Below are positions 35,247 to 47,922 of a stretch of DNA of 64,000 nt, one piece after another; position 1 is the first letter of the stretch; each line of letters starts with the position of its first letter. Below the pieces are notes generated by a model. It worked only from the letters and a program-made list of their open reading frames with translations. It was not told the DNA's origin and did no database searches. A program made the translations under genes and the position numbers. Source of the stretch: Trachipleistophora hominis (Eukaryota; Microsporidia; Pleistophoridae). Where the stretch lies: NCBI GenBank assembly GCA_000316135.1, contig JH993952.1, positions 1-64,000 of the forward strand, in the 5' to 3' direction.

Positions 35247-36940
35247 TAGAAATAAATTACAACCTCCAGTGAAAAAATTGCGCACGTAATATACTATTTG
35301 ACTCGATCGTGTTATGGTTAAACAGAACAAGACCTAAAATTACATCATCGTTGCTGTAATTATGTTGAACTATTTATGTTACTCTGAAACCTTTAACCAT
35401 TTGTAAATAAAAATTTAATAATTTCAAATGGCAACTAATGTAGAAGCGAATTAGAAATTTATCGTCATATATTTTGTCGAACAAAAATAATCAAAATTTT
35501 CACCTACTTGATAGATATAAATGGCAATAAAACAATATTTAAATACAAGTAGTACACTTTTGTATACTACAATGTTATATTAATGTATATTTGATAACAT
35601 TTTTCTTTTTTATTATTAACTTCGTTCCATATCTGTTATTTTCCATTATTTTATTACTCAGTAGGAACTAGAAATTAATTATCGGCTGGCGTCGGCTCTA
35701 TCTAAATAACATTGATCAAGACAGTCCTTATGCTTCGAAACATGAAAAGTAAACGATGATTTCTAGCTTTTATGTCCTTTAAAAATGTATAATAAATGCT
35801 TTTTATTTAATTGCGAACTAATCAACTAGCTTGTAAGTTCATTTTTCTCATAACATTGATGATACTTTCCCCAAAAATATGTGTTATTTACAAAATAATG
35901 TAAATTAGCTACAATTATTTCATCCAAAAATATTTTTTCATATATTTACGATGAATAACATGTTTACAAATTCCATGGTAGCAAAATTTTTTCATTTATA
36001 ATCGGATCATAAATTCGTAAAACACCGCCACGATTTTTAAAAGGTAACGTTATATTATAAATTTAGTAACTATCATAGGATAAACAATCAGGTTTGCATC
36101 TCACAATTTGAATATTTGTTTTGAATTCTTAAAAACGTAATTATTCATTGCTTTACATTGCGATGAACAAATTAAAATGTCTTTGTTTGGTATCACTACC
36201 GATAACCACTAGGTATAAACATAAAATAAGAGGATCTGTCATTAATTTTTAATTCCTGCCATTCGCTTCATTACCAAACGTTTTTATATCCTACATCCAT
36301 AAATGGAAAGTAAAATAACGCTGGCCGGTACCTGACGGGCGTTTTAGCAACGAGATTACCGTAAATAAATACGATAACATAATCGTATCGGTACAGTTCT
36401 TCTCATGAAATTTAAACATTTACAATTAAATACGTTACATGTTTAATGGGCTGGTGCGAAAAGCAGCATGGATCGTATTAATAGGTATTAAGAAAAATTA
36501 ATTATGTGAAGTGTTAATTAAACGAACTTACAATAAAAAAAGAAAGATTAATGCGCATAAACAAAAAACCAAAAAGTATTTAAAGAAAAAAAATGCATTA
36601 AACAGCCAACGTTTGTCCACGAGCAAAATTTGTATTTCGTTGTGTAAAGAATATAATTAAGAATTAAATATCGAACGCAAAAAGAAATAAAAGGCGTAGC
36701 AATATGAAGGAGATAATTTAACTGACTTTTAGTAAAATAAAAAGGCGTAATGACCATTCAAACCAAGACTTACAAACTGAGCATTAAACGTATCTCCGAT
36801 ACAAAACCACAATGTTCTGGCCAGAAAATCAAAGTAGTCCTTAAAACATGCATAAAATGCGTCTACAGAAAAAACAACGCGCCGAACACGGCCCATCAAC
36901 AGACCAAGAACATCAAATCAACGTGTCTAATACAAACGCT

Positions 36941-38923
36941 TTATTTTACGGAGTACCCGTCAAGACAAAACAGGTCCAAGATGAACAGCGGCCATCTATC
37001 ATTCAAATCCATGCCGTACCGCACATCACGTAATTTCATCCTCAACTCTGCACCAACACGCTCGTCCATCTTTTGTACCACGTGCACTGCCCGTTTCAGC
37101 TCTCTTTCGTATCCAAGGCGCACGTTTCTGCCCTCAAGGGCGCTCAGCAGCCCACGAGCTGCATGAACGAGATTATCAACGCTGTGCACTGAACAAAAGA
37201 CTACGATCTGCTCCTTGTGAACGACCGTGCAGCCGAAGGGGGCACTTATGACCAGTTGGTCATCCGCAAGCACGTACTCACATTTAGTACCAGGCACTGC
37301 CAGGAATCGTTCGTAATACGCGCATTTATTGCCGGTCACGAGCAGCACCAAATTCTTTGTCTCGTCCGGCACGTGCTCAGCGTACCGCTCGAGAGCGCTG
37401 AGCAGGAACGTTCTAACGTGCTCGTTCTTCTCCTTGCAGTAGCGCTTTACACTCACGAACAGCGCAATTTCTACAAGTTCTGTGATACCACCCGTGAGAA
37501 TGCGTTCTACCAGATCATGCAGCTCTGCACCGCACAGCTCGAGAATGTCAACAAAATACCAAAACACCTTGACATCGCTAACCTCAGCACAGCTCGCCAT
37601 AACGTGCGCCTTTACATTCTCAACCACGGCGCTGTCTACGGCCTGTCCCCTCCTGGTCTTGTGCCAAACACTCGCCCTCATTAAATACGCGTTGTACTCG
37701 TCCACCCGCATAACGCTGCGTTCATCAAGCGTTAGCATTTCGTGCTCCGCCTTCATGCACGAGTACGCCCGGCCGGCCACGCTTTCCAAGTTAAACGGCT
37801 GGGCGGTTATCCTGCAGCTCAGCAGCATGCGATAAAACGTGCACGTACTGAAACGGTCTGTAGGCAGAACATCAACGGGCGTTTTCGTAACTGCTGCAAC
37901 GAACAGAGCACTCTCCGTGTCCGGGCACGTAAGAATGACCGCCTTATTTTCAGGCGTAATGAGCATGCGCAGCAGGGTATGCATGCGTCCTCTATACGTG
38001 TCTGTGCTCGTTACGTCTTTGAAATACGCGAGCTCATCCTGCAACACTGCGCTCTTCTCCTTCTCCGTCATTACGAGGTCGTTCTTTATTTCGTTGAAGA
38101 CCGCCGTTCTTACCTGTTCTGCTTGACCAAGGGCCGCACTGGTCGTGTTAATCTGATGATCAGGGCCGTTGCCATTCGCACGTACCCCTCGCATGCCCTC
38201 CCTGTCAAGCGTTCCCCTGTCTAAGGTCTTCTCCAGCACGAGCGCTACCAACTCGTAATTCTTGGCCCGCAATGCATTGCCGAGCAACACCTCCAAATCA
38301 ACGAGCTCAGTGTACTTCTTGAGGCACAGCCCCAGTATGCGGTTATCGCCGCATTTCATGAGCTCATTCACCAGGCCAGCATCCTCAAACGCATGATGCA
38401 TCTCCTGATAGATAAGCGCATGTAACACATTCATAACCAGCGGTGCACACTCTCCACTACGCAGCATCTCCATCAGGAAGGTACTCGTCATTTCCACGTA
38501 ATAATCGATCTCTTCAAAAAGTTCGTCGTTGCTCGTCGCACTCTCGTACCGCACAAATATAAAATACAGCATATAAAGAAAACGTTCACGTTGTACGCGG
38601 TTGACCGGGGCATGCACGTTCTCCAGTCGTACACGTATCGTGCCCGCCACAATTTCTATGAATTGGCACACCACGCGGAAATTAAAGTCGTTGCACGTGT
38701 ATAGCATGTCCATCATCGTTGTATAAATCTTGTTGAGGTATTCTACGTCCATGTTAAGCTGCTTTTTGAGAGCAAGGCCTACGGCGTTCTTTAAGAATAC
38801 GAATGTAAGGGTGTGGTCCTGTTTAAGGAGCTCTAAGCTTTCCTGTTGGATTGCAGGGTCAGCAAGCAGAGGGGTGAGTGCTGTTGGCAATTTGTTGGTC
38901 TCTAATGCTTGTTTTAAGGACAT
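36941..38923 (-). CDS. CSE1: Cse1/exportin-2-like HEAT-repeat nuclear transport protein (short)
   Basis: 660 residues from the ATG at 38923, preceded by TACCCTCACAAAAAACTATC; the extension to 38962 is ignored. It is mainly helical, like an alpha-solenoid. The N-terminus (LTPLLADPAIQQESLELLKQ) resembles the importin-beta N-terminal repeat of Cse1 ('TLDPDPAIRRPAEKFL'). Residues ~130-165 (FVRYESATSNDELFEEIDYY) match the Cse1/CAS signature 'RYRxExKSNELWTEIKxVL'. Cse1 recycles importin-alpha to the cytosol with RanGTP. It is about 300 residues shorter than yeast or human Cse1 and the C-terminal half is not recognisable to me. Another importin-beta family member is possible. Confidence 0.5.
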   Translation of the reverse strand: MSLKQALETNKLPTALTPLLADPAIQQESLELLKQDHTLTFVFLKNAVGLALKKQLNMDVEYLNKIYTTMMDMLYTCNDFNFRVVCQFIEIVAGTIRVRLENVHAPVNRVQRERFLYMLYFIFVRYESATSNDELFEEIDYYVEMTSTFLMEMLRSGECAPLVMNVLHALIYQEMHHAFEDAGLVNELMKCGDNRILGLCLKKYTELVDLEVLLGNALRAKNYELVALVLEKTLDRGTLDREGMRGVRANGNGPDHQINTTSAALGQAEQVRTAVFNEIKNDLVMTEKEKSAVLQDELAYFKDVTSTDTYRGRMHTLLRMLITPENKAVILTCPDTESALFVAAVTKTPVDVLPTDRFSTCTFYRMLLSCRITAQPFNLESVAGRAYSCMKAEHEMLTLDERSVMRVDEYNAYLMRASVWHKTRRGQAVDSAVVENVKAHVMASCAEVSDVKVFWYFVDILELCGAELHDLVERILTGGITELVEIALFVSVKRYCKEKNEHVRTFLLSALERYAEHVPDETKNLVLLVTGNKCAYYERFLAVPGTKCEYVLADDQLVISAPFGCTVVHKEQIVVFCSVHSVDNLVHAARGLLSALEGRNVRLGYERELKRAVHVVQKMDERVGAELRMKLRDVRYGMDLNDRWPLFILDLFCLDGYSVK

Positions 38924-39994
38924 TGATAGTTTTTTGTGAGGGTAAAAAAATGAGGAATACAAATGTAGGGATACGTAATAGAAAAGGCAATTATTAGGGA
39001 AGATGTGCGTACTAATAATATGATAAGATAAAATGCATAATAAATGATTAGAGAAAAGGTTATGGTAATTATTAAGAATGGTGCACGCATTATAAATATA
39101 ATACTATAAATGGTATAGGAATAGGTAATTATAAGGACGTACTATCCTTAACGATATTGTAGAGTAAATTAGATTAGAATGATTAAGATAAGGATTGAAC
39201 AATAATAACGTATGTATAACGCAAGTAATGCGTATATTATGGAAGTGCAGTCTTATAAAACAACAAATTAACCAATCAGCTTGCGAGTTGTCTTTTTATT
39301 AACAGAAAAACTAAACGATTGAGTATCAACCATGAACTAAAGAATGATGGCTATGGTTGTTCGTAAAGGACCAGAAAAATGCTCATAATGAAACTATGGG
39401 TATAAATAAAAGAACTTTTGTAAAAAAATAAACGAAAGTAATGCGATCATTGTAATGTATAATTACTAACGTACAATGCAGAATAACGAAGTATTATTGT
39501 CGTGGTGTTCATGCAACATTACCATCGTGCTAAATATGATAATTATTTTCTTTCCTCATGTTAGACATGATAAATAAAGACTTAGTTTATGGCAATTATC
39601 CTTACTAAAAGAGATTGTTTGCCACAGCGCTACGAGTAACGATTTAAATAACAGAGATTTATTAATCTTGGTATAAAACAATTATTAACTAACAATTGTT
39701 ATTGTATAACGTATTTATTTGGTAGAATTAACAATGCAATAAAACAAAATAGAGTGTTGTTATACATGGCAGGTATAACGATACATAGGAATGAAAATGT
39801 CCTGGTACCTATAAACGAGCTGATATAAGTGGTAACTGACATAAGGTGTACATTATTATTGTTACAACCTATAAACACGTATTATAATAGAAAATATTGC
39901 AATTGAATGTTAGTTCTAATCACCATTTCATCGACCATTCTCTAATTCTTGCTCATCCCCAATTATAACACCTACCAATATTTTTAACCCCAGA
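38924..39994. other. AT-rich spacer between divergent genes
   Basis: No gene seen. A ~30-bp dispersed word (AATCAGCTTGCGAGTTGTC followed by TTTTTATTAA) lies at 39274-39303, with relatives at 3180-3215, 44727-44760 and, inverted, 42608-42644. Confidence 0.5.
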
Positions 39995-40276
39995 ATGTTC
40001 TTTCTCATAAAAAAGCCCGCATGGCTCGACATAGCAAAAACGCGCGAAATGGAAAGAGCAAGACGGTACGAGATAGGCATGAAAGGCAGTCGTACAAACA
40101 CTAAATTTATAAAAAAGGATGATAAATATTACTTGAAGGTGGGTGATAAATGGTTGGAGATGAAGGGGGTTGGGATGAAAGAATTGATGGTTGTTAAGGA
40201 TGGTGTTTGTGTGGGGGTGGTGGATGAGAAGTGGTTGTTGGGGATGGTTAAGATGGATGAACAACAAAGAGAGTAA
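39995..40276 (+). CDS. Small hypothetical protein, 93 aa
   Basis: Not recognised. The start follows TTAACCCCAGA, the local start signal. The N-terminal half is basic (REMERARRYEIGMKGSRTN); the C-terminal half has a short beta-rich repeat-like pattern (DDKYYLKVGDKWLEMKGVG; VVKDGVCVGVVDEKWLLGMV). The 3' end is strikingly G-rich. No signal peptide or membrane helix. The strong start motif and C-to-G skew favour a true gene. Confidence 0.6.
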   Translation: MFFLIKKPAWLDIAKTREMERARRYEIGMKGSRTNTKFIKKDDKYYLKVGDKWLEMKGVGMKELMVVKDGVCVGVVDEKWLLGMVKMDEQQRE

Positions 40277-41131
40277 TGAGAGAATGGATAGTATGTGTTT
40301 TTAAGATTCAAATGAGCAATGTTGATGGTTAATGAGAGAATGGATAGTACATGTTTTTAAGATTTAGATAAACAATGTTGATTACTAATGAAGGACGAGA
40401 AATGGTTATTTAATAGAAAATATAAAGAGTCTGATTGAAATTTATGGTATGACCAAGTTAATGAAAGAAAACGAGCTATGACTGAACATGATGCACTGTT
40501 ACGATTAATAATATGCGTGTGAGTAAGATTCGGGTGATGTGAAAGTTAAAAAATTTGATCGTAATATCCTTTTCAGCAAAATATTATAATTTTGGAAATA
40601 AAATGGTGCGTTGTAACGGTATTGCGTATCGAATTATGTACAGCTCGTGTTAATATGATTGATGGATACAATATTAATTCAACAATAAATAATAATTAGG
40701 TTTTAATAGTACGAATGTCTAATTAATAGAATTAATAAATAATCCATTATCCTTACTTGCAAAAGATAATTTAATCACAGTTTTATTATTATGCTGATTA
40801 CCCGTCTCATTCTATTTATAAACTGCGGGTTAAGTTGATGTAGTTATAATACAATGTACTCTTGATCGGTTGCCATTTTTTAACGTTTTAGGTTTTTTAC
40901 CCCGATTTTGTTTACCAGTATAGCTCAAAAAATAGATCTTTAGCTTGCAACTATTACATCCTTGTATAACATTGGTAAAAGATTTTAGAATGAGTATCTT
41001 GAAATAAAAATTACGTAATAATACTCTCATTTTTTGTTAACCAGTGAAAGTAAATTTCATGTTTTTCGTAAACTGACCAATTCGGTTTATGGATTATATT
41101 TTTATTAATATGGATGGTTCATGATGATATT

Positions 41132-41209
41132 TGTTGGCCCGGAGCCAACCTCCTCTATTTAATCACTTAAATAAATACCCCTTATGTTGCAACATGTATC
41201 GGCCCAACA
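41132..41209 (+). repeat. 78-bp dispersed repeat with TGTTGG...CCAACA ends, copy 1
   Basis: Begins TGTTGGCCCGGAGCCAACC and ends ATGTATCGGCCCAACA; the middle is TTTAATCACTTAAATAAATA. The ends are short inverted repeats with TG...CA termini, like a tiny solo LTR or MITE, and a GTTGGC/GCCAAC hairpin lies at the left. I see no flanking duplication. Confidence 0.75.
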
Positions 41210-43011
41210 AGCTTGATATAATGGAAGAAGACATAACTAATTGTGAAATAGAAATTCGAATGTTAGAAAAACTAATGATTTTGTGTAGTTCAGCATTTTT
41301 TTGTAAAATAAATTAATTATACTTTGTTATGTTTGTTTTAACATAACAATATCACGGAACAAATTTGCAGCGAACAATCAAAAATGCTGAAGTGTTGTAA
41401 TGACATCATAGTTATGGTTTAATTACAGAATACTGCTATTTCATCTCTTTCTTGCGTTATTTATTTCTCCATAGATAAGAAATGATTGGTGAATCACAGT
41501 TTACGGTAACTTATATTTATCGATTAGTTCCATCATGGAACAGCCAATAAAAAATTACCACCAGAAATAAAGGATTGAGATAAGTATAGCTCTGCTAAAA
41601 CACAATTTTAATGTTTGTCGTTGTCCATGATATCATGTATGGCTTAGTTGGTAAAAGTGGCCTGATTTCCAATCTTTTAAACATATTTTCGTTCATATGT
41701 TTGTATACCTGTAGATGAAATTTTACTTTGTTTCGTTTTGTGGCTATAGGCTATTTTTTCATGTTTTCAAGCATATTTATTCTTATTTCATACTCAATCT
41801 ATTTACTTCCTTTTTCATGTAATTTATATGTAAAACGGTAAGTTCTTAATTTTAACCGTCACAATGCAATAAAATATACTTATTTTCCAAAATCAATAAT
41901 ACAATGTATAATAAGTCTCAAATATCATTATAGTTGTTGTTTAAAGAAGAGATCCTAGTTAATTTGACATTTTGTCGTAATAATATTGACAATAACAATA
42001 TGTTATAATTATTAAAGATGTTTCACTCTTTTTATTCACATATATTTGCAAATAGAAAAATCATCCAGTTCTGTTAATTAATACTTATCGGATATTAATG
42101 CTATAATTAAAAAAAAAGTGGTTTTATTCCAAAATGGCGGTGTGTTACATTAATATATGTAGTTGATGAACTGGCACATGTCAGGTATATACACCAAGTT
42201 AAATACTATTTTTAGATCAAAATAAAATGAAAATAGCATATACTGTTGTTAAAATGATCACCATTATGATATATCATCAGTATTAATGAAACTGCAACTT
42301 ACAAGTTGATCAATCAATTTGTAAAAAACATCGACTATTTTTATTTCACATTTTTGTAGGAAATTAAAAGTTATATATTGTTATGCAATTCTCATGTTTA
42401 TGAACTCACTTAGCAGTTAATTGCGAATAGGTTCTGTGAAAATGTCACCTACCTGTTAAAGATTAATTTCCTAATCAATCTCTAGAGAAAGGGCGCAAAT
42501 TGTTGGAAATATTTTAGATAAGGTGGAATGAAACTAAGTAAGAACAAAAACTGTGTCAAAAGATGCTTATTTGTTTTTCCGTTTCATAAGTGGAATAGCA
42601 CAGCATGCATAATAATAAAGAGACAACCTGCAAGCTGGTTGATCGGTTCTCAAAAAATTAATACATTTTTTGTGAAAAAACAAAAATTATATGTTGTTAT
42701 ATAATTACAGTGCACTGAAGCTCACCCTGTAATTTTTTATTGAGGTGGTTAGCAAAAACATCAAACTGGCTAGGAACGTATCCTTGATTCCGTGGAAAAA
42801 TGCAAAGTTAGATAAAATGAATAAAAAAAGATAAAGATAGGAGACTTATAGGCTATGGTCGATGATCAATGCGCCAGGAGAGTTCGTTTAATAGTGTTGG
42901 TGTAGATACAAATTTAATTTAATAATTTTTCAAAAAAAAGACTGGCTGTAATTAATGAATATATTAAAATTCTCATAAAACAAAGCTTCCGTTTCATAAA
43001 TGGAATGGTAT

Positions 43012-43090
43012 TGTTTGCCTGGAACCAACCTCATCTATTAAATCACTTAAATAAATATCTCGTATGTTGTAACGTGTATCAGCCCAGCAA
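43012..43090 (+). repeat. 78-bp dispersed repeat, copy 2 (degenerate)
   Basis: Same order as 41132-41209 with about a dozen substitutions: GCCTGGAACCAACCTC, then AAATCACTTAAATAAATA, then GTGTATCAGCCCAGCA. Confidence 0.7.
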
Positions 43091-43804
43091 GTACAATAGT
43101 ACAAGCATAAAACTAATGGTTATTTTCAATGAATACGTATTTTTCTGTCAGAACTAAAATAACACAGTTCCTTCTCAAAAATTGCAATTAAATATGTTTT
43201 TTAATCTAATAGAGTAAAACTGATGGATTATTTATTAGTTGTATTTGTTAGTTGCGATATGCTGTCTCAAAAAATATTTTGTGGAGAAAAATCTTTTTAA
43301 TGGTTTATTAATTTTTTAGCCCATGAGGTCCGTTTAATATTACTCAACGAGTACGGCTTTGGCATAATAACCACGCATACTATTCCTCATCAATCACATG
43401 TTCTCAATTATAATCAGTGATTTATGTCGTATAATACGAACCGTGTTGAATTCTAATCAACCAAACTGCCGAACAATATTTTTTAATTAGATCGTTTTAT
43501 AAAAACAGCAAGAGAACAAAAAGATACGTGCACTCTAAATACTAACGTCACTATCGCCAAGTGCTGGCAGACCGCTTACTATCATAGCTATCAGTAGTCA
43601 TAAACTATCAAAAATAACTATTTATGTACATCAATACTTTTTTAAATCGAGAAAGGTTTATTTATAAAGGCCAACCATTCATCTTCTACGCCCGCACCAC
43701 TAACCTAACTAAAGCAACACTCTGTTTTTCAACCGTTTGCCAGCTCATCCAAAATTTCGTTTTTGTTGCTTTCAATTTTATGAGCCCACCCATTTTTCGT
43801 ACCC

Positions 43805-44182
43805 ATGGAAAGCGATGATGCCCTCCAATACCCCTTCATTCTCCAATGCGCACACTGCAAAACAATCATAGCCGACAGTTTCTCTCTCATAGACTATGTT
43901 CAAAACACATTAACACTTACAAAAGTGTCCTCATTCGTAAAATTTAAAGAGAAGGAATGTCCAAACGAACGGCCATACGCATTTATACTGTGTGAATGCG
44001 ATACTGTGGTAGGAAAGAAGTACCGGGATGAGAGTGTGTATCTTTTGGATGACACACAGCTCATATCGTATGTGTTGGGAAATGGTAATAGCAAGCGATA
44101 CAGTATCAACGAGGTTGTGGAAGAGTTGGGAAAGTTACAGAAGTTTTGTTTGTATCTTTATAACCGGTTAGATCATAAATGA
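43805..44182 (+). CDS. Mis18/Yippee-type zinc-binding protein
   Basis: 125 residues; the start directly follows GTACCC. The N-terminal domain begins QCAHCKTIIADSFSLIDY (first Cys pair C15/C18) and continues to LCECDTVVGKKYRD (Cys 63 and 65), matching the Mis18 domain ('CxxCxxxVGDS ... CCxxCxxxLGxxY'). It is followed by YLLDDTQLISYVLGN, like Mis18's 'LFCLSVEAIESYVLGS', and a C-terminal helix as in Mis18 coiled coils. Mis18 proteins help load CENP-A at centromeres. The second ligand pair is CxC rather than CxxC, which is unusual. A Yippee-like or cereblon-type relative is the alternative. Confidence 0.65.
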   Translation: MESDDALQYPFILQCAHCKTIIADSFSLIDYVQNTLTLTKVSSFVKFKEKECPNERPYAFILCECDTVVGKKYRDESVYLLDDTQLISYVLGNGNSKRYSINEVVEELGKLQKFCLYLYNRLDHK

Positions 44183-44826
44183 TGCGTGTACATTTAATAA
44201 ATTACATTATTTCCGTTTTCGAGTGGTTATTCTCTATTTGAGCACAGTGTCTTAGTAATCGTACGTTTTAGGGAGTACTAACCATACTGTCTGTTTTTAA
44301 TATGTAAGCCATGCTCTGTTAGACATACCAACCACAAATAAATTTCCCTCGTTTTTCCTTTAATTACATTCTAGAACTTGGATGCTTGTTTCCCACGTTA
44401 ATCTTGCACGATAAGCAATCTAAAATTAATTTTAGAGAACGATAAGAAAGGGGTAGAGCAAACAAACAGTGCTCCTTTAATCAAAGCGATGGTCATGGTC
44501 AGTTCCAGTCAATCAGAAAAATGTACGCGTTAAGATGTACGGAACAAAATATTTTTAAAAAGTGTGTACCCCACGTGTACAATTGCTATACAAATAGGCA
44601 TCACCATAAAATACGTAAATAGTCGTATCCGAGTTTACGGTTAGATATCGATATGATGTATCCATTGATAAATGTTGCTTGTGCAACGTATAATATAAAG
44701 CATATTGACAATTTAAACTGCTCTCATCATCAGCTTGCGAATTGTTTTTTTATTAATATGACACTACGTTACATCGTTTATACAATGGAGAGGAGATTAA
44801 TACGCGTTCAATATCTTTAATCTCGA

Positions 44827-44868
44827 TTTTTTTGACTATAAGAGTTTTATTTAAAAATCTGATGACTC
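44827..44868 (+). repeat. Dispersed ~40-bp word (three copies)
   Basis: TTTTTTTGACTATAAGAG, then TTTTATTTAAAAATCTGATG; near-identical copies lie at 46698-46735 and 47294-47336, all in the same orientation. Confidence 0.65.
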
Positions 44869-45715
44869 ACACTTTGATTTTGATTAATTTCCTTTTTGTA
44901 TTCTACCTCAACAATTTCTGAACAATTTGTATTCTTCAGCAGGGTTAGAAAATTGGTTTTGTGACGCTGTCAACGATTTGTATGAGATGTTTATATCTCT
45001 GATCACATAAAATAGGAACAAAGAACAAAAAGCTACGCTTTATTCAAGAAGTATAGTAAAAATTAATGAACAAACAATCGTTTACATTCACGATCAGGAT
45101 TCGAAGTTCCTAATGATTATCTGTACATTTCGTAGGTATGATTACCTTAAATAAACAACTTAATATTAATAAAAAGGTAACTAGCGAAATGGTTGGTCAG
45201 TTCGACAAAAAAATCACAAAATACTACCTTATATTTTGATTTTATAGAAAGTTGTATATCATTATAAAGTTCTCATCTTCCGAGACTCACTCAGCATTCA
45301 TGTACAATCGATTTTTAGCTTAAAAGTCTGTTTAATTAGCACCCCACACACCAAACAGACTTTCCTGACACGCATGTACAATCGATGTTTAGTGAAAATG
45401 CTATCACCAACTAAAAATTAATTTTCTAAACTCCTGATGAGAAATTCCAACGACACGAAAATGGAGACTCAAAATGAAATAAAAAACCAAGAAAGACAAG
45501 TTCTATCAAATACGTGCTAATTTACATTTTGTTTTATAAATGGAATAGTGCATCTAGCATGTTAAGGAATCAGTTTAACTTTTTTCAACTGAAAGAGGTT
45601 TCTTTAAAGAATATAGTAATTAATATTTTACTTTTAATGCACGTACTCTACAAAATCTCTATAATAATCACGTATAACACTATTTTATTAAATCAACCTA
45701 CTATCAAATATTAAA

Positions 45716-45792
45716 GTTGGACCGATACATGTTGCGACACAAGGGTTATTTATTTAAGTGATTAAATAGAGGAGGTTGGCTCCAGGCCAACA
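45716..45792 (-). repeat. 78-bp dispersed repeat, copy 3 (inverted)
   Basis: On the minus strand it starts TGTTGGCCTGGAGCCAACC, continues TTTAATCACTTAAATAAATA and ends ATGTATCGGTCCAAC, nearly identical to copy 1. Confidence 0.75.
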
Positions 45793-47922
45793 ATTAATAT
45801 AAACAACTGTTAATTTAATGATTGTTCTATTCTCATTATTGGGAACATTATTTTTTATTATGATCTATGATTCTGCATGTGATCATCTAACCAATGATCT
45901 TATTCTCAATAGATACGCTGTGTGTATTTACGATAAACTAATTCATTTAATACTGATTTTAGCAGTGTATTTCCTTTGATTGTTTAGTTTTTGTGGTTAG
46001 AATGTTCCAATTTAATTCCTTAAATAGTATTTTGTTGTTTAATTCTGATAAAATTAGATCGATTTATAAAAAAGTGACCATACAATCATAAAAAGGATGT
46101 ACTTCTGCACTTAATTTTATAAAAAAGAAAATTTGATTAAAAATAAATAATCCAAAGAGATATTAAAGATCGTGTGATCTGCTAGCAATCATAATATTTA
46201 ATTGTATATAACAGATATTAAAATTATAAAGTTACCATCTAGTGTGGTATTCAATGGAGTATTCCTTCCAATAACAAAAATCTAATATTCTGATATGTAA
46301 TAACTTTGAGAGAAGATTCATCCTTATTTATGTATGTGTAAGGCATAAAAAATTAATTATTAATTCTGTTGACCAATTTATCACATTGTTGTTCATTATA
46401 TACCATTTATTTACCCGTCATAAGAATAATCTAACACTTTACGCTCTATAAGGCACTTTTTAAATCATTATTTACTCATATAATTCATTTTGTATGACCA
46501 AGTGAATCTTTTTAAGTGTGTATGAAGTATAAGTGTTGGTTGATTATTTTTTTTGAACAAACATATTTAATTAATTGAACGTTCTATCCAACATCTATTA
46601 ACACGCTCTTCCTGGTGTGTTAGCACCTACCATGGCCTATTCAGCTTTTGGTTCATAAGGTGAATATTCTTCATAAAAAAGGTTCTGTCTGTGATGGTTT
46701 TTTTGACTAAAAGAGTTTTATTTAAAAAATCCTGTGGCTAGCCTTGCCTGTAAAGGTAAGGATCAGAAAGTGTTAATGAATATTACGATTGTACTATAAA
46801 AGGTGTATAGAAATAAATAAACGCTTTTATAAATTAGATTAAGCATGTACAAATACGTATTCGTGTTTGAATTGATCGCACAGCAAATACAAAATAATAT
46901 CAATCACATGTTATGAATCGTTATTCAATATTTACCTTTTCCTTAATTATAGTGACCTATAACAATACATCACAGGTCTTTTTTAACACATGTTAATAAT
47001 CTCTTATCATAAGGATCATAAAACAATACAAAGATAAATTTAGCAATTACATTTAGAACGATTGATGAGCGAAATGTTGCTAATTAAAACCATCGAAATA
47101 ATTGTTGTATAAACGGCTTTTTATTGTTAACATGGAAACATTCCATGAACCATAGGTTGATAACTATGATCTATCGTAATATATCATAAAAGTGCATGTG
47201 CGATATTTAGAAACTAATAAAACACTTTTTTAGAGGATGACATAGAAATATTAATATTTCTAACTTTTATAATTAAATGATAGCAATTCTCAATTTTTTC
47301 TTGACTAAAAGAGTTTTATTTAAAAATCTGATGACTAATTGTCCATCTTATTACGACTTTTAGATTATGAGACTAAGCGCTATCGATTGCGCCCTGCAAT
47401 TCTCAATTAATTAATTAATCTTCTAATAATTTACTAAATATACTCTTATTATGATGGTATTATAAGAGTATTGTATCAGTAAAAACTGTAATATCACGAA
47501 ATAAGTATTAATTATAAACATAGCAGTGTTATAACAATAAATATTTGTAGTAGAGGGTAAAAAGGTAAGCATACAAATTTATCTTACAACATAAGAATGT
47601 ATCGTCTCACTGATGGTGTTTCTTCTAACAAAAAGACCGCAGTATACTAAAAACGTGTTTACAAGTAAATAAATGGTGTTATACCATGCACCACCGCTCT
47701 ATAATTACATGTAACGTACGTATTGTTAAAAAATCAATAGCATAATATCAACGTTACGTACAACAGTACAGATATAAAGCACTATTTAACAAGTTTAAGT
47801 AACAAAGAAATATAATAAACCTTAAAATATCTCATGATGAGATGTTTTATCATATAAATTAATTTAATAAATAAAAAAAATCCAAAACAAACACGCAAGC
47901 AAAATTTTTACGATTTTTAAAA

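Larger units (their letters stand above)
34502..36940. other. Repeat-bearing spacer
   Basis: No supported gene. Contents: a ~85-bp repeat at 34531-34618 shared with 46551-46634; a minus-strand copy of the composite dispersed element at 35139-35246; and two copies of its AT-rich half at 36505-36541 and 36704-36745. The plus-strand frame at 36750-37166 overlaps the real minus-strand gene and is a shadow. Confidence 0.5.
40277..43804. other. Repeat-rich desert, no supported gene
   Basis: 3.5 kb of AT-rich sequence with dispersed repeat copies (41132-41209, 43012-43090, 42608-42644) and no coding frame with a start signal. The words GTTTCATAARTGGAAT at 42580 and 42990 also recur near 45530. Confidence 0.5.

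Noticed and set aside
36750..37166. Plus-strand ORF of 138 codons
   Set aside because: It overlaps the Cse1-like gene, has no start signal and no recognisable domain.
41132..45792. 78-bp repeat read as solo LTRs
   Set aside because: No target duplications, no internal retroelement coding sequence and too short for known LTRs; listed only as a repeat family.
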